A stretch of DNA of 33,009 nt from Caldilineaceae bacterium SB0661_bin_32 (GTDB lineage Bacteria; Chloroflexota; Anaerolineae; Caldilineales; Caldilineaceae), in contig VXMH01000081.1 of NCBI GenBank assembly GCA_009841235.1, positions 1 through 33,009 on the forward strand. Direction: 5' to 3'. The notes beneath the pieces were generated by a model that was not told where the DNA came from, searched no databases, and was given only the letters and a program-made list of their open reading frames with translations. A program made the translations under genes and the position numbers. Each line of letters starts with the position of its first letter. The first letter of the stretch is position 1. Positions 31,676 through 33,009 of the stretch are shown piece after piece.

Positions 31676-33009
31676 ATGCCACCAAACGTTCTTTTTCTAA
31701 TGAGCGACGAACATCGCGCCGACGTCACCGGCTACGAGGGCGATCAGGTCGTGCGTACACCTACGCTGGACGGCCTGGCGGAGACAGGCGTCGTGTTCAG
31801 AAACGCTTACGCAGCTTCGCCGATCTGCATTCCGGGCCGCCAGGCGATGATGTCGGGTCAGCTGCCGCGCACATGCGGCTGTGAAATCTTTGCCCATGAC
31901 CTGCCGGTGGGGCACATGACGTTCGCGCGCCGTTTCAGCCAGTATGCCTATCACACGGTCGCGGCCGGCAAGCTGCACCACACTGGGACGGATCAGATGC
32001 AAGGGTGGAGTCAACGGATCGGGTCGGCGATGCAGGTGGGCCCGCATTTCGTCGCCGGGCGGGACGAAGAATCGTTTGCCCGGTACACGCGAGGGCTGTC
32101 CGCGGTGAAGTGGAGCGACACGAAGGAGGTGCTGCGGGCGGGCGTAGGCCATTCCCCCCACATCGTCCAGGACGAGTACGCGTTGACCGGCGCGCTGGAT
32201 TTTATTGAGCAGTATTTCACCGACCCGTACTATGACCGGCAGCAGCCGGAACGTCCCTTGCTGCTGAAAGTCAGCCTGAATCAACCTCACTACCCCTACT
32301 TCACGAGTGAAGAGAAGTTCACATACTACCTGAACCGGGTGGAGCCGTTCCTCGATGAACCGGTGTTCGACCATCCTTTTCTGAGCCAGAAGCAGGTGCG
32401 GCCGGGCGTCGATGCCTCGCCGCGGGAGTTGCGGCGCGCCGTCGCCGGCTACTACGGCATGATTGAGAGGATCGACGAGATGTACGGCTCGCTGTTGACG
32501 GCATTGGAGCACGTGGGCCAGAGCCTTGACGACTGGATCATCGTCTACACCAGCGACCACGGTGAGATGCTGGGCGAGCACGGTATCTGGGAAAAGCAGA
32601 AGTTCTTCGAGGCCAGCGCCCGCGTGCCGCTCATCATTCGCTGGCCCAAGTCCTTCGACGGCGGAAGGGTTGTCGATGAAAACGTCAACCTGTGCGACCT
32701 GTTCGCCACTCTGTGCGAGTTGTGCGAGATCCCGGTTCCGGAGGGGCTGGACAGCCGCAGTTTGGCGCCGCTTTTGCGGGGCGATGGGGCCGACTGGCGC
32801 AACGAAAGCGTGAGCCAGTTCGGGGCGCGCAACCTGATGATCAAGTGGGATGATCTGAAGTACCAGTATTACGGGGAAGAGATGCCGGAGGTGCTGTTCG
32901 ACCTGAAACGGGATCCGACCGAGCGGCAGAATTTCATCGATGATTCCCGGTATGCAGGGGGGCTGGCGGAGTTCCGGGGGAGGCGGTTCGAGTTGGGGTT
33001 CGGGCCCGG
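31676..33009 (+). CDS. Sulfatase, type I (formylglycine-dependent), 3' end beyond window
   Basis: The frame runs open to the window end, 444 codons plus two bases, so the C-terminus is missing. The ATG at 31676 has GGAG 8 bases upstream. The alkaline phosphatase/sulfatase fold is clear: PNVLFLMSDEHRAD near residues 3-16 (metal-binding Asp and Glu), PICIPGRQAMMSGQ with the C-x-P-x-R motif and Cys51 as the formylglycine site, AAGKLHHTG, and VYTSDHGEMLGEHG with the second metal Asp-His pair. The family hydrolyses sulfate esters of polysaccharides or small molecules and needs a formylglycine-generating enzyme, which is not in the window. No signal peptide is visible. It diverges from the PcRGLX-like gene, suggesting sulfated polysaccharide use. 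Confidence 0.93.
   Translation, partial: MPPNVLFLMSDEHRADVTGYEGDQVVRTPTLDGLAETGVVFRNAYAASPICIPGRQAMMSGQLPRTCGCEIFAHDLPVGHMTFARRFSQYAYHTVAAGKLHHTGTDQMQGWSQRIGSAMQVGPHFVAGRDEESFARYTRGLSAVKWSDTKEVLRAGVGHSPHIVQDEYALTGALDFIEQYFTDPYYDRQQPERPLLLKVSLNQPHYPYFTSEEKFTYYLNRVEPFLDEPVFDHPFLSQKQVRPGVDASPRELRRAVAGYYGMIERIDEMYGSLLTALEHVGQSLDDWIIVYTSDHGEMLGEHGIWEKQKFFEASARVPLIIRWPKSFDGGRVVDENVNLCDLFATLCELCEIPVPEGLDSRSLAPLLRGDGADWRNESVSQFGARNLMIKWDDLKYQYYGEEMPEVLFDLKRDPTERQNFIDDSRYAGGLAEFRGRRFELGFGP

Overview
The window is a GC-rich (roughly 60%) bacterial chromosome segment with genes on both strands. Extended -10 promoters, Shine-Dalgarno-led starts, a stomatin/NfeD pair, a long FtsX-like permease, a CopC/CopD fusion, a phytanoyl-CoA dioxygenase family protein and a mix of GH4, GH43-like, PcRGLX-like and sulfatase genes fit a Chloroflexota bacterium, perhaps of the Caldilineales type. 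That placement is an inference from gene content; no rRNA or other marker here settles it.

Left part (1-7400): the end of an Ldh-family dehydrogenase and a sugar isomerase/epimerase-like gene on the plus strand, a convergent OsmC-family peroxidase, then a plus-strand pair. The pair is a GalU-like nucleotidyltransferase with a degenerate nucleotide loop, followed by a 1119-residue protein joining a fucokinase-like GHMP kinase to a UDPGP-type pyrophosphorylase. The domain order is the reverse of that in known fucokinase/GDP-fucose pyrophosphorylases, and this pair is the most unusual content of the window. A membrane fatty acid desaturase follows on the minus strand.

Middle (7600-19900): clpB with its own terminator; a three-gene copper-type operon (His-rich exported protein, anchored CopC-like protein, CopC-CopD fusion); an exported leucine-rich-repeat protein; tRNA-Pro(GGG); fmt with an apparently leaderless promoter; a DUF4870-type membrane protein with a strong terminator; and an NfeD/stomatin pair.

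Right part (19900-33009): a minus-strand series comprising an FtsX-like permease, a GH4 glycosidase, a lower-GC ferrochelatase that resembles Bacteroidota enzymes, a PhyH-family dioxygenase, a glutaredoxin/thioredoxin-reductase fusion, a relic of an XRE-type regulator, a GH43-like protein and a PcRGLX/YetA-like protein. A divergent sulfatase runs off the window end. The lyase-like, GH43-like, GH4 and sulfatase genes suggest breakdown of a (possibly sulfated, acidic) polysaccharide, but no sugar transporter is visible.

Small-scale structure includes a 25-base hairpin repeat present twice in intergenic DNA, several TGnTAnAAT-type promoters and four well-formed intrinsic terminators.
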